64,000 bases of DNA from Lacticaseibacillus parakribbianus (GCF_025490915.1 NZ_JANQBA010000004.1:1-64000); one strand, 5' to 3'; positions 40,891-51,231 are shown, counted from the stretch's first letter. Notes: a model not told the origin generated them from the letters alone. Numbers and translations are program-made.

Positions 40891-41982
40891 CTATTCACCT
40901 TCGTAGCTTTCAAGCCGCGCGTCGAAGTCCTCCTCCGATTCGTTCAGGCGCATGACGTGGATGTCCTCCGGATCGAAGGTCAGCCCCACCGTCTCGCCGT
41001 CCTTGGCCGGGTTGGTGGAATGCACCAGCCACTCGTTTTGGGCGCCATCGTAGGCCACGATTTCGTAGTAGTCGCCGCGGAACAGCTGGGTGTCGACCGT
41101 GACGGTCACCTTGCCCTTGTCGACCGCCGTCAAGTCGAGGTCCTCGGGCCGCAGCACGACTTCGACCTGCTCGTGCGGCCGCATGCCGGCGTCGGCGCAT
41201 TCGAACTGCTTGCCGTTGAACTCCACCAGGTAGTCTTCAATCATGTAGCCGGAGACGATGTTGCTTTCCCCGATGAAGTCGGCGACGAAGTGGTTGATCG
41301 GCTCGTCGTAGATGTCCACCGGGGTGCCGCTTTGCTGGACCTCGCCGTCATTCATGACGAAGATTTCGTCGGACAACGCCAGCGCCTCTTCCTGGTCGTG
41401 GGTGACGAACAAGAACGTGATGCCCAGCCGCTGCTGCAGCTCGCGCAGCTCGTATTGCATGTCCTTGCGCAGCTTGGCGTCAAGCGCCGACAACGGCTCG
41501 TCGAGCAGCAGCACGGAAGGCTCCAGCACGATGGCCCGGGCGATAGCGATGCGCTGCTGCTGGCCGCCGGACAGCTCGGAAATTTCGCGGTCGGCCAGGT
41601 CGTCCAGCCGCACCATGTGCAAGGCGTCCTTCACCCGCGTTTTGATCTCGGCCTTGGGCAGCTTTTGGATGCGCAGGCCATACGCGACGTTTTCGAACAC
41701 GTTCATGTGCGGGAACAGCGCGTAGTCTTGGAAAACGGTGTTGACGCGCCGCTCGTTGGCCGGGATGTCGTTCACCCGCTTGCCCTCGAACAAAACGTCG
41801 CCGGACGTCACGTCCAAAAAGCCGTTGATGGCGCGTAAGATAGTCGTTTTGCCGCTGCCGGAAGGCCCCAGCAGCGTGTAGAACTTGCCGCGCTCGATTT
41901 CGATGTTCACGTCCTTGAGAACGACGGTGTCGCCGTAGGTCTTGTTGACGTGCTTGAGTTCAATGATGGTGTTGTTGCTCAA
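40891..41982 (-). CDS. potA: Spermidine/putrescine ABC transporter ATPase PotA
   Basis: A 363-residue ATPase with Walker [10 protein letters not shown], signature LSGGQQQR, Walker [12 protein letters not shown] and switch His (THDQEEA). The C-terminal TOBE domain (about 280-350) is normal. TTG 41982 (GAGGAG and GGGGAGA upstream) is favoured over GTG 41991, which lies inside the site. It energises polyamine uptake. Confidence 0.95.
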   Translation of the reverse strand: MSNNTIIELKHVNKTYGDTVVLKDVNIEIERGKFYTLLGPSGSGKTTILRAINGFLDVTSGDVLFEGKRVNDIPANERRVNTVFQDYALFPHMNVFENVAYGLRIQKLPKAEIKTRVKDALHMVRLDDLADREISELSGGQQQRIAIARAIVLEPSVLLLDEPLSALDAKLRKDMQYELRELQQRLGITFLFVTHDQEEALALSDEIFVMNDGEVQQSGTPVDIYDEPINHFVADFIGESNIVSGYMIEDYLVEFNGKQFECADAGMRPHEQVEVVLRPEDLDLTAVDKGKVTVTVDTQLFRGDYYEIVAYDGAQNEWLVHSTNPAKDGETVGLTFDPEDIHVMRLNESEEDFDARLESYEGE

Positions 41983-42005
41983 TCTCCCCACTCCTCTAAC
42001 TGGAC

Positions 42006-42545
42006 TTACAGGTAAGACGCCGTGGCCACCAGCAGGATTTCGCTGGCGGTTTTGGCGGCGTTGACAATGCGGTGCTGCTGGGTCGCGTGAAAGTAGATCG
42101 TCTCGCCACGCTTGGCCAGGTAGTGCTTGTCGCCGAGCTCGAGGGTCACCCGCCCCTTGGTCACGTAGACGAAGGTTTCGGCCGGCGATGGCTCGAAGGT
42201 TTTGAAGGTGCCGCCCGGTTCGAAGCTGATGCGAACCGGCTCCATCTCGTTCTCGTTGCTCTCCGGTACCAGCCAGCGCAGGTTGAACCCCCGCTCTTCG
42301 TCCTCGTACTCGACTTGGTCTTCTGCGGTGTACACCAGCTGGTCCTCACGGTTTTCGGTGAAAAACTGCGCCGGCGTCTGCCCCAGCACGTTCAGGATGT
42401 CGAAGAATGTCTCCATCGAAGGCGAGCCCTGATCGTGCTCAAGCTGCGAGATGTACCCCTTCGTCAGGTCGGTTCGCTCTCCCAGCTCCTCTTGTGTCAG
42501 GTTCTTTTGGATTCGCAGGTCGCGAATCCTCTGACCGATGTCCAT
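42006..42545 (-). CDS. XRE regulator with cupin sensor, pot operon regulator
   Basis: A 179-residue protein with an N-terminal helix-turn-helix ([41 protein letters not shown]) and a C-terminal small beta-barrel cupin ([53 protein letters not shown]). The same architecture as PuuR-type polyamine regulators, and this gene commonly precedes potABCD in lactobacilli. It is 24 bp before potA, so it probably controls its own operon through the palindrome at 42572-42584. Confidence 0.9.
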   Translation of the reverse strand: MDIGQRIRDLRIQKNLTQEELGERTDLTKGYISQLEHDQGSPSMETFFDILNVLGQTPAQFFTENREDQLVYTAEDQVEYEDEERGFNLRWLVPESNENEMEPVRISFEPGGTFKTFEPSPAETFVYVTKGRVTLELGDKHYLAKRGETIYFHATQQHRIVNAAKTASEILLVATASYL

Positions 42546-42571
42546 GCGACACCTCCTTGTTTGGTAAAACT

Positions 42572-42584
42572 AAACTCTAAGTTT
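42572..42584. promoter_or_regulatory. Probable operator of the pot regulator
   Basis: AAACTCTAAGTTT (5+3+5 palindrome) in an AT-rich patch just upstream of the regulator start, overlapping the likely promoter. It stands out from the GC-rich surroundings. Confidence 0.5.
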
Positions 42585-42599
42585 AATATTCTAGCCCAT

Positions 42600-42954
42600 T
42601 ATACCGACTGACCCCCAAAAAGCAACGCCCCCGCGCAAAAAAATTGATGACAATTTGATGACAGGGTACGTTCGGGTCTGACCGCCTGTGGCGCAGGCTC
42701 AACCGCGATTCCCGCCACCGTGCGGCGGATTACCGAACACGCGCGGCCACTAACCGCCGCCCCTGCGGCAAACCGCGGCCGGTGTTCCCCGTGCGGCACC
42801 GTGAAGGCCCGATCGCGTGAGGGCGGGTCGCGAAAAGTGCAGCGGTGCAAGGCGAGGTCGCACGTAGCGCCGGCCGGTGTCACCGCTAGCCGGGGACACC
42901 GGCAACGCGGCTCGCCGAGCGATCCCGGCCAGCGGCGCCGGCTGGGCCGCGGCC
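42600..42954. other. GC-rich non-coding gap with long hairpins
   Basis: About 355 bases without a believable gene on either strand. It contains a 9-bp perfect stem GCCGGTGTC/GACACCGGC (42873-42903) and several weaker inverted repeats. No promoter for a coding gene was found beyond the pot operator. Confidence 0.5.
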
Positions 42955-42985
42955 AACAAAAAAGGCCGCAATCAGATGATTGCGG
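42955..42985 (-). terminator. Terminator of murB
   Basis: On the - strand CCGCAATCA/TGATTGCGG (9-bp stem, 2-base loop) then CC and six or more T. It begins 10 bases after the murB stop. Confidence 0.85.
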
Positions 42986-42994
42986 TCTCGGCGG

Positions 42995-43873
42995 CTATTG
43001 CGCCGCCCCAATGATTCGTACCTCGGGCTCCAGGTGCAGCCCGAATTGCTCGAAGATGTTGGCCTGGACGTAGTGAATCATGTTCAGGTAGTCCGTCGCC
43101 GTGGCGTGGTCGATATTGACGATGAAGCCGGCGTGTTTCTTGGAAATCTGGGCACCGCCGATGATGTGGCCCTGCAGGCCGGCCTGTTGAATCATCGGCC
43201 CCACGTAATGATCCGGCGGCCGCTTGAAGACCGAGCCGCAAGACGGGTACTCCAGCGGCTGCTTAGCGGCGCGACGGGCGTTCAAGTCATCCATTTTGGT
43301 GCGAATCGCCACCGGATCGCCCGGCGTCAGTGCGAAGGTCGCCGAAAGGACAATCGCCCCGTTGTCTTGCACCAGGCTGTGGCGGTAGCTGAAGGCCATG
43401 TCGGCGTTGCTGTAAGTCGCCAGCTCACCTGCCGTCGTCAGCACCGTGACGCTTTCAAGTACCGAGGCGATGTCCCCGTCGTAGGCGCCGGCGTTCATGA
43501 ACACCGCCCCGCCGATGGAGCCGGGAATGCCGCAGGCGAACTCGAAGCCGCTCAGCCCGGCGCGGTAGGCCGCCTCGGTGGTGTCGATCAGCCGGGCCCC
43601 GGCCTGGGCGGTCACCCGGTCGCCGCTGACGGCGACCTCGGCCATGTCCGTCAAAATCATGGTCAACCCCCGAATGCCGCCGTCTTGGACGATTAGGTTC
43701 GAGGCGTTGCCGATCACCGTCAGCGGCAGGCCTTGGTCGCAAGCCATGGCGACCAGCTGGCGAACCTCCGCGACGGTTTTGGGAAACGCCAGCAGGTCGG
43801 CCGGACCGCCGGTTTTGGTGAACGTGTAACGGCTCAGCGGCTCGTTGTGCAGCATGCGAATCTCTGCGACCAA
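42995..43873 (-). CDS. murB: UDP-N-acetylenolpyruvoylglucosamine reductase MurB
   Basis: A 292-residue FAD enzyme reducing UDP-GlcNAc-enolpyruvate to UDP-MurNAc in peptidoglycan synthesis. FAD-binding motifs are VIGNASNLIVQDGGIRGLTMIL and GFEFACGIPGSIGGAVFMNAGAYDG; the catalytic serine lies in YPSCGSVFKRP and the C-terminal glutamate in HLEPEVRIIG. TTG start with AAAGGAG upstream. The length suits the short type IIb. Confidence 0.95.
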   Translation of the reverse strand: MVAEIRMLHNEPLSRYTFTKTGGPADLLAFPKTVAEVRQLVAMACDQGLPLTVIGNASNLIVQDGGIRGLTMILTDMAEVAVSGDRVTAQAGARLIDTTEAAYRAGLSGFEFACGIPGSIGGAVFMNAGAYDGDIASVLESVTVLTTAGELATYSNADMAFSYRHSLVQDNGAIVLSATFALTPGDPVAIRTKMDDLNARRAAKQPLEYPSCGSVFKRPPDHYVGPMIQQAGLQGHIIGGAQISKKHAGFIVNIDHATATDYLNMIHYVQANIFEQFGLHLEPEVRIIGAAQ

Positions 43874-43909
43874 GTTATCGACTCCTTTCGTTTTGACCAG
43901 TCTAACACA

Positions 43910-44449
43910 TCACGCCGCCGTGAGCTTGGTCAAAGGCGCCAGCGCCGCCAGCCCGAAGCGGTCGGCCTGGGCCAAGAGAATGCGGGCACAGGCGTAGCTG
44001 TCGGCCAGCGCGTTGTGGTGGTTGGTCAGCGGAATGTGCAGCGCCGCACTGACGGTATCGAGCTTGCGGTTGTCCAGCTCCGGCATCAGCCGCTTGCTGG
44101 TCTGCGCGGTGTCGATCACCTGGTAGCGCGGCACGGCCAGGTGGTAGCGCTCCAGGCTGCGGCGCATCACCGACACGTCGAAGGGCGCGTTATGCGCCAC
44201 CACCAGCCGGTTGCGGGTGAAAAACGACTGGATGTGCGGCCACACGCCGGCGAAGTTCGGCTGACCCACCACCATGCTCGGGCGAATGTGGTGAATCTGC
44301 ACGTTCATCGGCTCAAAGTCGTCCTCGGGGTCAATCAGGGTGTAGAAGCTGTCGGTAATCTGGCTGTTTTGGACCACCACCAGGGCCAGCGAGCAGGCGC
44401 TGGCGCGTTTGCGGTTGGCGGTTTCAAAATCCATCGCGATAAAATCCAT
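43910..44449 (-). CDS. DnaQ-like DEDDh 3'-5' exonuclease
   Basis: The start is placed at ATG 44449 (TTTAGGAGGCAAC upstream); upstream in-frame codons are a shadow of exoA. The 179-residue single-domain exonuclease has ExoI DFETA, ExoII NAPFDV with HNAPF, and ExoIII HHNALADSYACARI (His and Asp). Similar to free-standing epsilon-type exonucleases. It lies 8 bp after exoA, so the two repair-type nucleases form one operon. Confidence 0.85.
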   Translation of the reverse strand: MDFIAMDFETANRKRASACSLALVVVQNSQITDSFYTLIDPEDDFEPMNVQIHHIRPSMVVGQPNFAGVWPHIQSFFTRNRLVVAHNAPFDVSVMRRSLERYHLAVPRYQVIDTAQTSKRLMPELDNRKLDTVSAALHIPLTNHHNALADSYACARILLAQADRFGLAALAPLTKLTAA

Positions 44450-44457
44450 GTTGCCTC

Positions 44458-45219
44458 CTAAAGCAGGTCTGCGGTCACAAGCTCGACCGGGCAGTGGTCG
44501 CTGCCCAAAATCTCGCTGTGGATGCTGGCGTCTTGCATGAACGGCACAAAGCCGGCGCTGGCCACGAAGTAATCGATGCGCCACCCGGCGTTGCGGCTTC
44601 TGGCGTTGAAGCGGTAGCTCCACCAAGAGAACGCGTCGGTCAATGTCGGGTAGAAGTGGCGGAAGGAGTCGGTGAAGCCGGCCGCCAGCTGCGTCGTGAA
44701 GCCTGCGCGTTCCTCATCGGTGAAGCCGGCGTTGTGGTGGTTGGCACTCGGGTTCTTCAGGTCGATTTCCTGATGCGCAACGTTCAAGTCGCCGCAGTAG
44801 ACCAAGGGCTTTTGGGCCGCCAGCGTCTTGGTGTAGGCGAGAAAGGCCTTGTCCCACGCCTGGCGGAAGTCTAGGCGCTTGAGCTCGCTGCCGGAGTTGG
44901 GGGTGTACACCGTGATCAGGTAGAACTTGGGATACTCCAGCGTGATCACGCGGCCCTCGGTGTCCAATTCCGGGGTGCCGATGCCGTACGTGACCGCCAG
45001 CGGCTCGTGCTTGGTGAAAATGGCGGTGCCGGAATACCCCTTGCGCTCGGCGTAGTTGAAGTACTGGTGGTAGCCGGGCAGGTCAAGCGTCACTTGCCCC
45101 GCCTGCATCTTGGTTTCCTGCAGGCAAAACCAGTCGGCGTCAAGCGCCGCAAAGGTCGCCTCAAAGTCCTTCTTCAGCACCGCGCGAAGCCCGTTCACGT
45201 TCCAAGAAATGAATTTCAT
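44458..45219 (-). CDS. exoA: Exodeoxyribonuclease III ExoA
   Basis: ATG 45219 (MKFISWNVNGLRAVLKKDFE) is the family's standard start. The 253-residue AP endonuclease / 3'-5' exonuclease has catalytic Glu in LQETK, the YCGDLNVAHQEIDL active site and the C-terminal LGSDHCPVEL His. It repairs abasic sites in base-excision repair. The upstream region holds a strong terminator at 45314-45345. Confidence 0.93.
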   Translation of the reverse strand: MKFISWNVNGLRAVLKKDFEATFAALDADWFCLQETKMQAGQVTLDLPGYHQYFNYAERKGYSGTAIFTKHEPLAVTYGIGTPELDTEGRVITLEYPKFYLITVYTPNSGSELKRLDFRQAWDKAFLAYTKTLAAQKPLVYCGDLNVAHQEIDLKNPSANHHNAGFTDEERAGFTTQLAAGFTDSFRHFYPTLTDAFSWWSYRFNARSRNAGWRIDYFVASAGFVPFMQDASIHSEILGSDHCPVELVTADLL

Positions 45220-45313
45220 TGTCCAGTCTCCCATCTGCATTCTCTGAGCCCATTGTACCTGCAATTCGAGTCACGGGCAATTGACCCCGGGCCGCGGCCA
45301 CCCCAGACACGCC

Positions 45314-45345
45314 AAAAAGCCGCCGCGGGTTGCCCCGGCGGCGGC
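45314..45345 (-). terminator. Intrinsic terminator upstream of exoA
   Basis: On the - strand GCCGCCGC/GCGGCGGC (8-bp stem) followed by five T. No gene ends here on that strand, so it would end any transcript starting in the 45.4-46.26 kb gap. Confidence 0.7.
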
Positions 45346-45812
45346 CGCGCCGAAGCCAGCGGCGCGTGCATCGCCGCTGGCCTTGGCCGTTTTGCTGCTT
45401 GGTTGCGAGAATCGTGGTTGCCGCAAGTGGCGTGGTGCGACTTGCGGCCGAGTGGCACAAGCCACCGGTAATGCGCCGCCGCAGCTACCTCGCAAGCGAG
45501 TAGGCGGAACACTAAACAGCCGGTGGGTGGAGGTCCAACCCTGGTATTCGGGCCCGCAGGTGGGCGCCGTTACGCGAAAACACGTGTGTTGAAAGCCCGA
45601 TTCGGCTTGGTATGAGCGGGGTACTGGGAATGCTTATGTCCCGGACCGTTCCCCATGGGCAGTGGGCGTGCTGCGGCCAAGGCCTTTGGCCGCCCCCCTG
45701 TCCTAGAATAATCATCCAAGGTTAGTGTAAGCCCTGCCATTTTGGCCGTCAATGTTTTAGCTCACCGTTGCGCGATCGGTTCACCGGGCCCAAGGCGGTG
45801 GCGGCACACAAA

Positions 45813-45844
45813 CAGACGCGCGCATGTTGATGGCATGCGCGCGT
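45813..45844. terminator. Long perfect hairpin, possible 3' end of a small transcript
   Basis: GACGCGCGCATG pairs perfectly with CATGCGCGCGTC over a 7-base loop. On the - strand it is followed by TGTTTGTGTG, a poor U-tract, so termination is possible but not assured. Confidence 0.45.
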
Positions 45845-46230
45845 CCTAGGTCAGGGTGATTGTCAGCTGGTGACGATAAACTTGCAGTGACATTAAATTG
45901 ATGGTTCCACCTCAAACTGTTCTGATATTCACTTGTACGCTTAGACTGCGGTATTGCATGGTGCGGCCTAATTACTTGGCGTTGTTTGGTGTTATGCTAA
46001 TTACCCGTGTTGCACCTTTAACTCGCAGTGGTCACGCTTGGTTCGTTGAGCCTTGTTATTAGACTCACACCTCCAATTTCGTGTTACCGGTTCTTTGCAG
46101 TTAATGCTGTGTTTCTGGTGTTTCCGGAGCTCAGTGCGTCATCCTGTGTTGAACGACTTGCCGGGATCTTCCTTCGAAGCTGATGAGACTTGGTTGACTG
46201 GCTGAGCAATCCTTCCTTGACCTTGACTAA

Positions 46231-46268
46231 AGTATAGCACGGGTTCCGAATTTTTGCAAGCGCTTCCC
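46231..46268 (-). promoter_or_regulatory. Strong promoter overlapped by a cre-like site
   Basis: On the - strand TTGCAA (46254-46259), 17-bp spacer, TATACT (46231-46236). The + strand TTGCAAGCGCTTCC (46254-46267) fits the CcpA cre consensus and covers the -35, which would make the promoter sensitive to catabolite repression. No gene follows within 900 bp on that strand. Confidence 0.65.
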
Positions 46269-46317
46269 TGTTATTTTTTAAGTTGACCTGCGCAACTTCA
46301 CGCCGATTGGTCCGGCC

Positions 46318-46352
46318 AATCAAAAAGGCGGACCGCAGCGATCCGCCCTTTT
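46318..46352 (-). terminator. Terminator of the phosphoesterase gene
   Basis: On the - strand AAAGGGCGGATCG, 3-base loop, CGGTCCGCCTTTTT: a 10-bp or longer GC-rich stem ending in five T, 21 bases after the stop. Confidence 0.85.
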
Positions 46353-46372
46353 GATTCATCCCATTAATCGCC

Positions 46373-47464
46373 TCAGTAGCCGAACACGCGCGACGGGGTC
46401 GCGGCCCCGTAGCCGAACACCCCGAGCCGGCGGGTGGCGGCGTTGATCGACACCACGTAGCCGGCGTACTCGCTGGGTGTGTTGATCAGGCGGTTCCACT
46501 TGCGGTTGAAGCGCGTGGTCAGCCCGTGGTTGCGCCCCATCAAGGCGGCGGTGTTCAGCAGGCAGTAGTGAATCCCGTTGACCGCAAAGTCCTCTTCGGT
46601 GTGCCAGTGGCCGGCGAGGCTGGCGATGATCGTGCCCTTCGTGTGGCTAAAATCAAACTGCGCCTGCCCCCCAAAGTCTGGGTGCTCCCCGAAAGTCACC
46701 TGCCCGGCGAGCTTGGCGTTGAACGCGCGAAGCACCTCGTGGACCTGGCGGCCGTTAAAGCGCAGCCCGGGCTTGCCACTTCTGGTCATCACCGGGGCGT
46801 GGCTCATGATCAACACGTCGCGCGACCCGGCCGACTGCAGGGCGTCGATCAGCTCCTGCACCTGCGCGGCCGTCACCGCCAAAGTCTTTTTGACGTCGTA
46901 GTTCTTGCGGCCACCGAGCCACCGCACCGGCACATCCGAGGTGTTCAAGGTAATCACGCGAATGTTGGCCCAGTCGAACACGGACAGCCCGTGGGCCGAC
47001 ACGAGCGGGGCCCCGACTTGCGCCTTCATCTTGGCGAACACGTACTCGTTGAAGACCCAGGGGTGGAAGCTGCCGGTGAAGCGCCGGTTGCGCTCGGCGA
47101 ACTTGTCGTTGTCGTCGTGGTTGCCCTTGGTGATCACGTAAGGCAGCGCGGTCGCCGCGTAGTCGCTGACGATGTTGCGCAGCCGCCACTGGGTCAAAAA
47201 GGCGGGTTCCGAGCCGTCAACCAGATCGCCCAGGTGGACGCGCCAGTCGATCGGCAGCTCGCCGGTCAGCCAGTGCTGCTCCAGCAGGTGCCAGTAGCCG
47301 TTGGGGCCGTAAAAGCTGCGCGACAGCTTGGTGCGGTCGTGGGTGTCGGTGATGACGGCCATGTTCAGGCTGGCGCCGGTGATCTGCGGTCGCACCCAAT
47401 CGGCGAACGCGGTCAGGTCGGCCTTGGCGAAGCGGCGAATCGTGATGTTCTCGTGATGACGCAT
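46373..47464 (-). CDS. Calcineurin-like metallophosphoesterase, phage-tail type
   Basis: ATG 47464 is used (AAAGGAGTG 7-8 bases upstream), giving 363 residues; numbers below count from a GTG three codons earlier. All motifs are present: D43-T-H45, GD at 82-83, GNHD at 117-120, SHAPV and LAGHWHTE. Its layout (TKGNHDDND, RVITLNTSDVPVRW, strand-rich ending) resembles phosphoesterase domains of phage tail proteins, including the one at 2793-5348. No signal peptide or membrane segment. It may be a domesticated phage domain; substrate unknown. Confidence 0.8.
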   Translation of the reverse strand: MRHHENITIRRFAKADLTAFADWVRPQITGASLNMAVITDTHDRTKLSRSFYGPNGYWHLLEQHWLTGELPIDWRVHLGDLVDGSEPAFLTQWRLRNIVSDYAATALPYVITKGNHDDNDKFAERNRRFTGSFHPWVFNEYVFAKMKAQVGAPLVSAHGLSVFDWANIRVITLNTSDVPVRWLGGRKNYDVKKTLAVTAAQVQELIDALQSAGSRDVLIMSHAPVMTRSGKPGLRFNGRQVHEVLRAFNAKLAGQVTFGEHPDFGGQAQFDFSHTKGTIIASLAGHWHTEEDFAVNGIHYCLLNTAALMGRNHGLTTRFNRKWNRLINTPSEYAGYVVSINAATRRLGVFGYGAATPSRVFGY

Positions 47465-47552
47465 GTCGGTCACTCCTTTGTGCTTTTGCCACCATCATAC
47501 ACGCCCGAAGCCAAAATGTATCGGCACAGGGGCGGATTTTCGCGGTGCGGAA

Positions 47553-48857
<1,305 letters not shown>

Positions 48858-48939
48858 GCGTCACCACTCCCTTGCGTGTTAATATCTATAGTATAGCGTA
48901 TTCAGACCAGAGTTTCAGATTGACGATCAGGAGGCTCAC

Positions 48940-49968
48940 ATGGACGCACAAATTTTGCACCAGCTCGGCAAAGTCGAACTTCACTGCCACCTCGACGGGT
49001 CGCTGTCTTTACCCGTCATTCGTAGGCTTGCGGCACAGGCCAACGTCTCACTGCCGGCAGACGACGCGGCGCTGCAGGCCAAGGTCTGCGCCCCACCCGA
49101 TGCGCAGTCCTTGATGGATTACCTGCGGCCCTTCGATGTCATTCGGCCGCTGCTTCAAACCGCCCCGGCGCTGCGGTTGGCGGCTCACGACGTGGTCGCC
49201 CAGGCCGCGGCGGAAAACGTGCGGTACATCGAGGTTCGCTTCGCCCCGGAGTTTTCGATGGACGGTGAGCTGTCGGCGCTTGAGGCCATCGAGGCCGTGA
49301 TTGCCGGGCTCGCCGCGGCCAGCGCCGAGTTCGGCGTGCAGGCCAACGCCTTGGTGTGCGGAATGCGCCAAAGCCCGGCGCCGGTGACCCAGGCGATTTT
49401 TGCCGCGGCGGCCCCCTTGGTCGGCCGCGGGGTCGGCGGCGGCGATTTTGCCGGCAATGAGGCCGCCTTCCCGCCGGCCACCGTGGCGGCCTCGCTGCAG
49501 TTCGCGCAGTCGCTTGGCCTGCCGATGACCTTCCACGCCGGCGAGTGCCACTGCGCCGCCAACATCGCGGACGCCTTGGCCGCCGGGGTGCGGCGCATCG
49601 GCCACGCCACCGCCATCGGGCAAGACCCTGCCCTGATTCAGCGCTTCGTCGCGGCCGGTGCGGTGGCGGAGCTGTGTTTGACCTCCAACCTGCAGACCAA
49701 GGCCGCCAATAACCTGGCCGAATTCCCCTTCAAGGCGCTGCGGGCCGCCGGGGCCAAAATCACGATCAACACCGACAACCGCACCGTGTCCAACACCACG
49801 CTGGCCCGCGAGTACGAGCTGTTCGGCCAGCTGTTCGGCGTGACCTACGCCGATCTGCTCGCCTTCAACCAAACCGCGGCGGCCGCCGCCTTCATCCCGC
49901 CCGAACAGCGCGAGGCGCTGAGCCGCCGCCTGGCCGCGGAATACGCGCCTTACGTCGACCGCCACTAA
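48940..49968 (+). CDS. add: Adenosine deaminase
   Basis: A 342-residue zinc enzyme converting adenosine to inosine. ELHCHLDGSL carries the first zinc histidines (H15, H17); FHAGE, GHATAIG and NTDNRTVSNTTL supply the remaining ligands and catalytic acid. The NTDN form instead of NTDD is usual in lactic acid bacterial enzymes. AGGAGG precedes the ATG by 6 bases. Convergent with the GGDEF gene across a shared terminator. Confidence 0.95.
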   Translation: MDAQILHQLGKVELHCHLDGSLSLPVIRRLAAQANVSLPADDAALQAKVCAPPDAQSLMDYLRPFDVIRPLLQTAPALRLAAHDVVAQAAAENVRYIEVRFAPEFSMDGELSALEAIEAVIAGLAAASAEFGVQANALVCGMRQSPAPVTQAIFAAAAPLVGRGVGGGDFAGNEAAFPPATVAASLQFAQSLGLPMTFHAGECHCAANIADALAAGVRRIGHATAIGQDPALIQRFVAAGAVAELCLTSNLQTKAANNLAEFPFKALRAAGAKITINTDNRTVSNTTLAREYELFGQLFGVTYADLLAFNQTAAAAAFIPPEQREALSRRLAAEYAPYVDRH

Positions 49969-50033
49969 GTCGCAACACCCGGGCTTCGCGGCCCCGGCGC
50001 CCCCCGACCGCCGGGCCCCCGCTGCCAAGCCCA

Positions 50034-50082
50034 CCCACGCAAAAACCGTTCGTCGCATCACGAGACGAACGGTTTTTGCGTG
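50034..50082. terminator. Bidirectional terminator
   Basis: CCACGCAAAAACCGTTCGTC pairs with GACGAACGGTTTTTGCGTGG around an 8-9-base loop. It has A and T tracts on the two sides and serves add and the convergent GGDEF gene. Confidence 0.85.
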
Positions 50083-50097
50083 GTTCGATGGCGCCTG

Positions 50098-51231
50098 TCA
50101 GGCGGCCTGGCCCTCGACGGTCACCCGGTCGCGGCCGGCGGTTTTGGACTGGTACAAGTAGCGGTCGGCGCGTTTGAACACCGCCGTCGGGCTGCCGTCC
50201 TGCGGGGTGGCCATCGCCAGGCCAAAGGAGGCGGTGATGCGAAGCTCACCGGTCGCGTGGCGAATCACCAGGCCCCGCAGCAGCTTTTGGCAATCGGCCA
50301 CCAGCGTCTGGGCCTCCGAAAGCGTCAGGCCGGGCAGAATCATCGCGAACTCCTCGCCGCCGGTGCGGTAGAGCTGAAAGGCGGCGTCGCGTTGCTGCAG
50401 CTTGGCCTCAAGCTGGCTGGCCACCGTCATCAGCACCTGGTTGCCGACCAGGTGGCCGTGGTCATCGTTGATCCATTTGAAGTGGTCGACATCAAGCGCC
50501 ACCAGTGCGAGGTTGGGGTGTTCGGCGTCAAGCGCGGCGTATTGGGTGGAGAAATCGCGCTGGAACATCGCCCAGTTGCGAACCTGCGTCAGCGCGTCGT
50601 ACTGCACATCGCGGGTCAGCTGCGCCAGCACCTGCTGGTCCTTGCGTTGATAATGCTCGTAATCCCAAAGCGCCAGGTAGGCCCAGCCGTAGCCCAGAAA
50701 ATGGGCGATGCCGCCGGCTCGGGTGACCGTCGGGAACTCCGTGGCCACCGCCAGCCAAAACACCGCGCCAATCAGAATCGGCACCACCAGGTACAGCAGC
50801 TGGTGCTGCGCCGCGCGTTTGCCCCAGAAGCGTTCAGAATACACCAGCAGGCAGGCGGCCAGGTACAGCGGCCCGGTCACCCAGTTGATGCCGCCGGTCG
50901 ACACGAACAGCACCAGCCCCAGCGTCTGCAGCCCCAAGGCGGCCGGCACCGACTGCACCAGGAAGTTGCTGTAAACCAAGATGATCAGCTGCAGGTTGAC
51001 GAACAGCCAGTACGGCTCGGCCGGGGCCCCAATCTCAAGGCCCCGCAGCAGAATCAGGATGGCGCCGATGTAGGCCAGCTTCGGTAGGCTGCCGGCCAAG
51101 CGGCTGAGGCTGCGCTTTTGCGCCAGCCGCCTTTTGGTCCCGGCATCGATCTGCGTGTACACCGTCATGAACCCCAGGGTGCTGACCACGGCCAGAAAAA
51201 TATCCCCAATATAAATCGTTAATCCAGCCAA
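50098..51231 (-). CDS. Membrane GGDEF protein (putative diguanylate cyclase)
   Basis: A 377-residue protein with six or more N-terminal transmembrane helices (residues about 1-200) and a C-terminal GGDEF domain. The active loop is GGEEF in YRTGGEEFAMILPG, and metal/substrate motifs LDVDHFKWINDDHGHLVGNQVL are intact, so synthesis of c-di-GMP is plausible. No RxxD inhibitory site at the usual distance. No other c-di-GMP gene is in the window. TTG start. Confidence 0.85.
   Translation of the reverse strand: MAGLTIYIGDIFLAVVSTLGFMTVYTQIDAGTKRRLAQKRSLSRLAGSLPKLAYIGAILILLRGLEIGAPAEPYWLFVNLQLIILVYSNFLVQSVPAALGLQTLGLVLFVSTGGINWVTGPLYLAACLLVYSERFWGKRAAQHQLLYLVVPILIGAVFWLAVATEFPTVTRAGGIAHFLGYGWAYLALWDYEHYQRKDQQVLAQLTRDVQYDALTQVRNWAMFQRDFSTQYAALDAEHPNLALVALDVDHFKWINDDHGHLVGNQVLMTVASQLEAKLQQRDAAFQLYRTGGEEFAMILPGLTLSEAQTLVADCQKLLRGLVIRHATGELRITASFGLAMATPQDGSPTAVFKRADRYLYQSKTAGRDRVTVEGQAA

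Larger units (their letters stand above)
45220..46317. other. 1.1-kb intergenic region, no convincing gene
   Basis: Both strands were inspected. Contents: the terminator at 45314-45345; a 9-bp perfect inverted repeat (GCCGCAAGT/ACTTGCGGC) near 45420-45450; a 12-bp perfect stem at 45813-45844; and a strong - strand promoter with a cre-like site at 46231-46268. Short frames with poor binding sites exist (for example about 15-16 codons) but none is persuasive. An untranslated transcript is the simplest reading. Confidence 0.5.

Noticed and set aside
39276-40906. Long + strand frames opposite the pot genes (up to 365 codons)
   Set aside because: Antisense shadows of high-GC codons; His/Gln/Arg-rich, no family resemblance, no binding sites.
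46084-46359. 91-codon - strand frame downstream of the phosphoesterase gene
   Set aside because: It runs through the terminator, the cre site and the promoter, so it cannot be a gene as a whole; its distal part lacks a well-spaced start.
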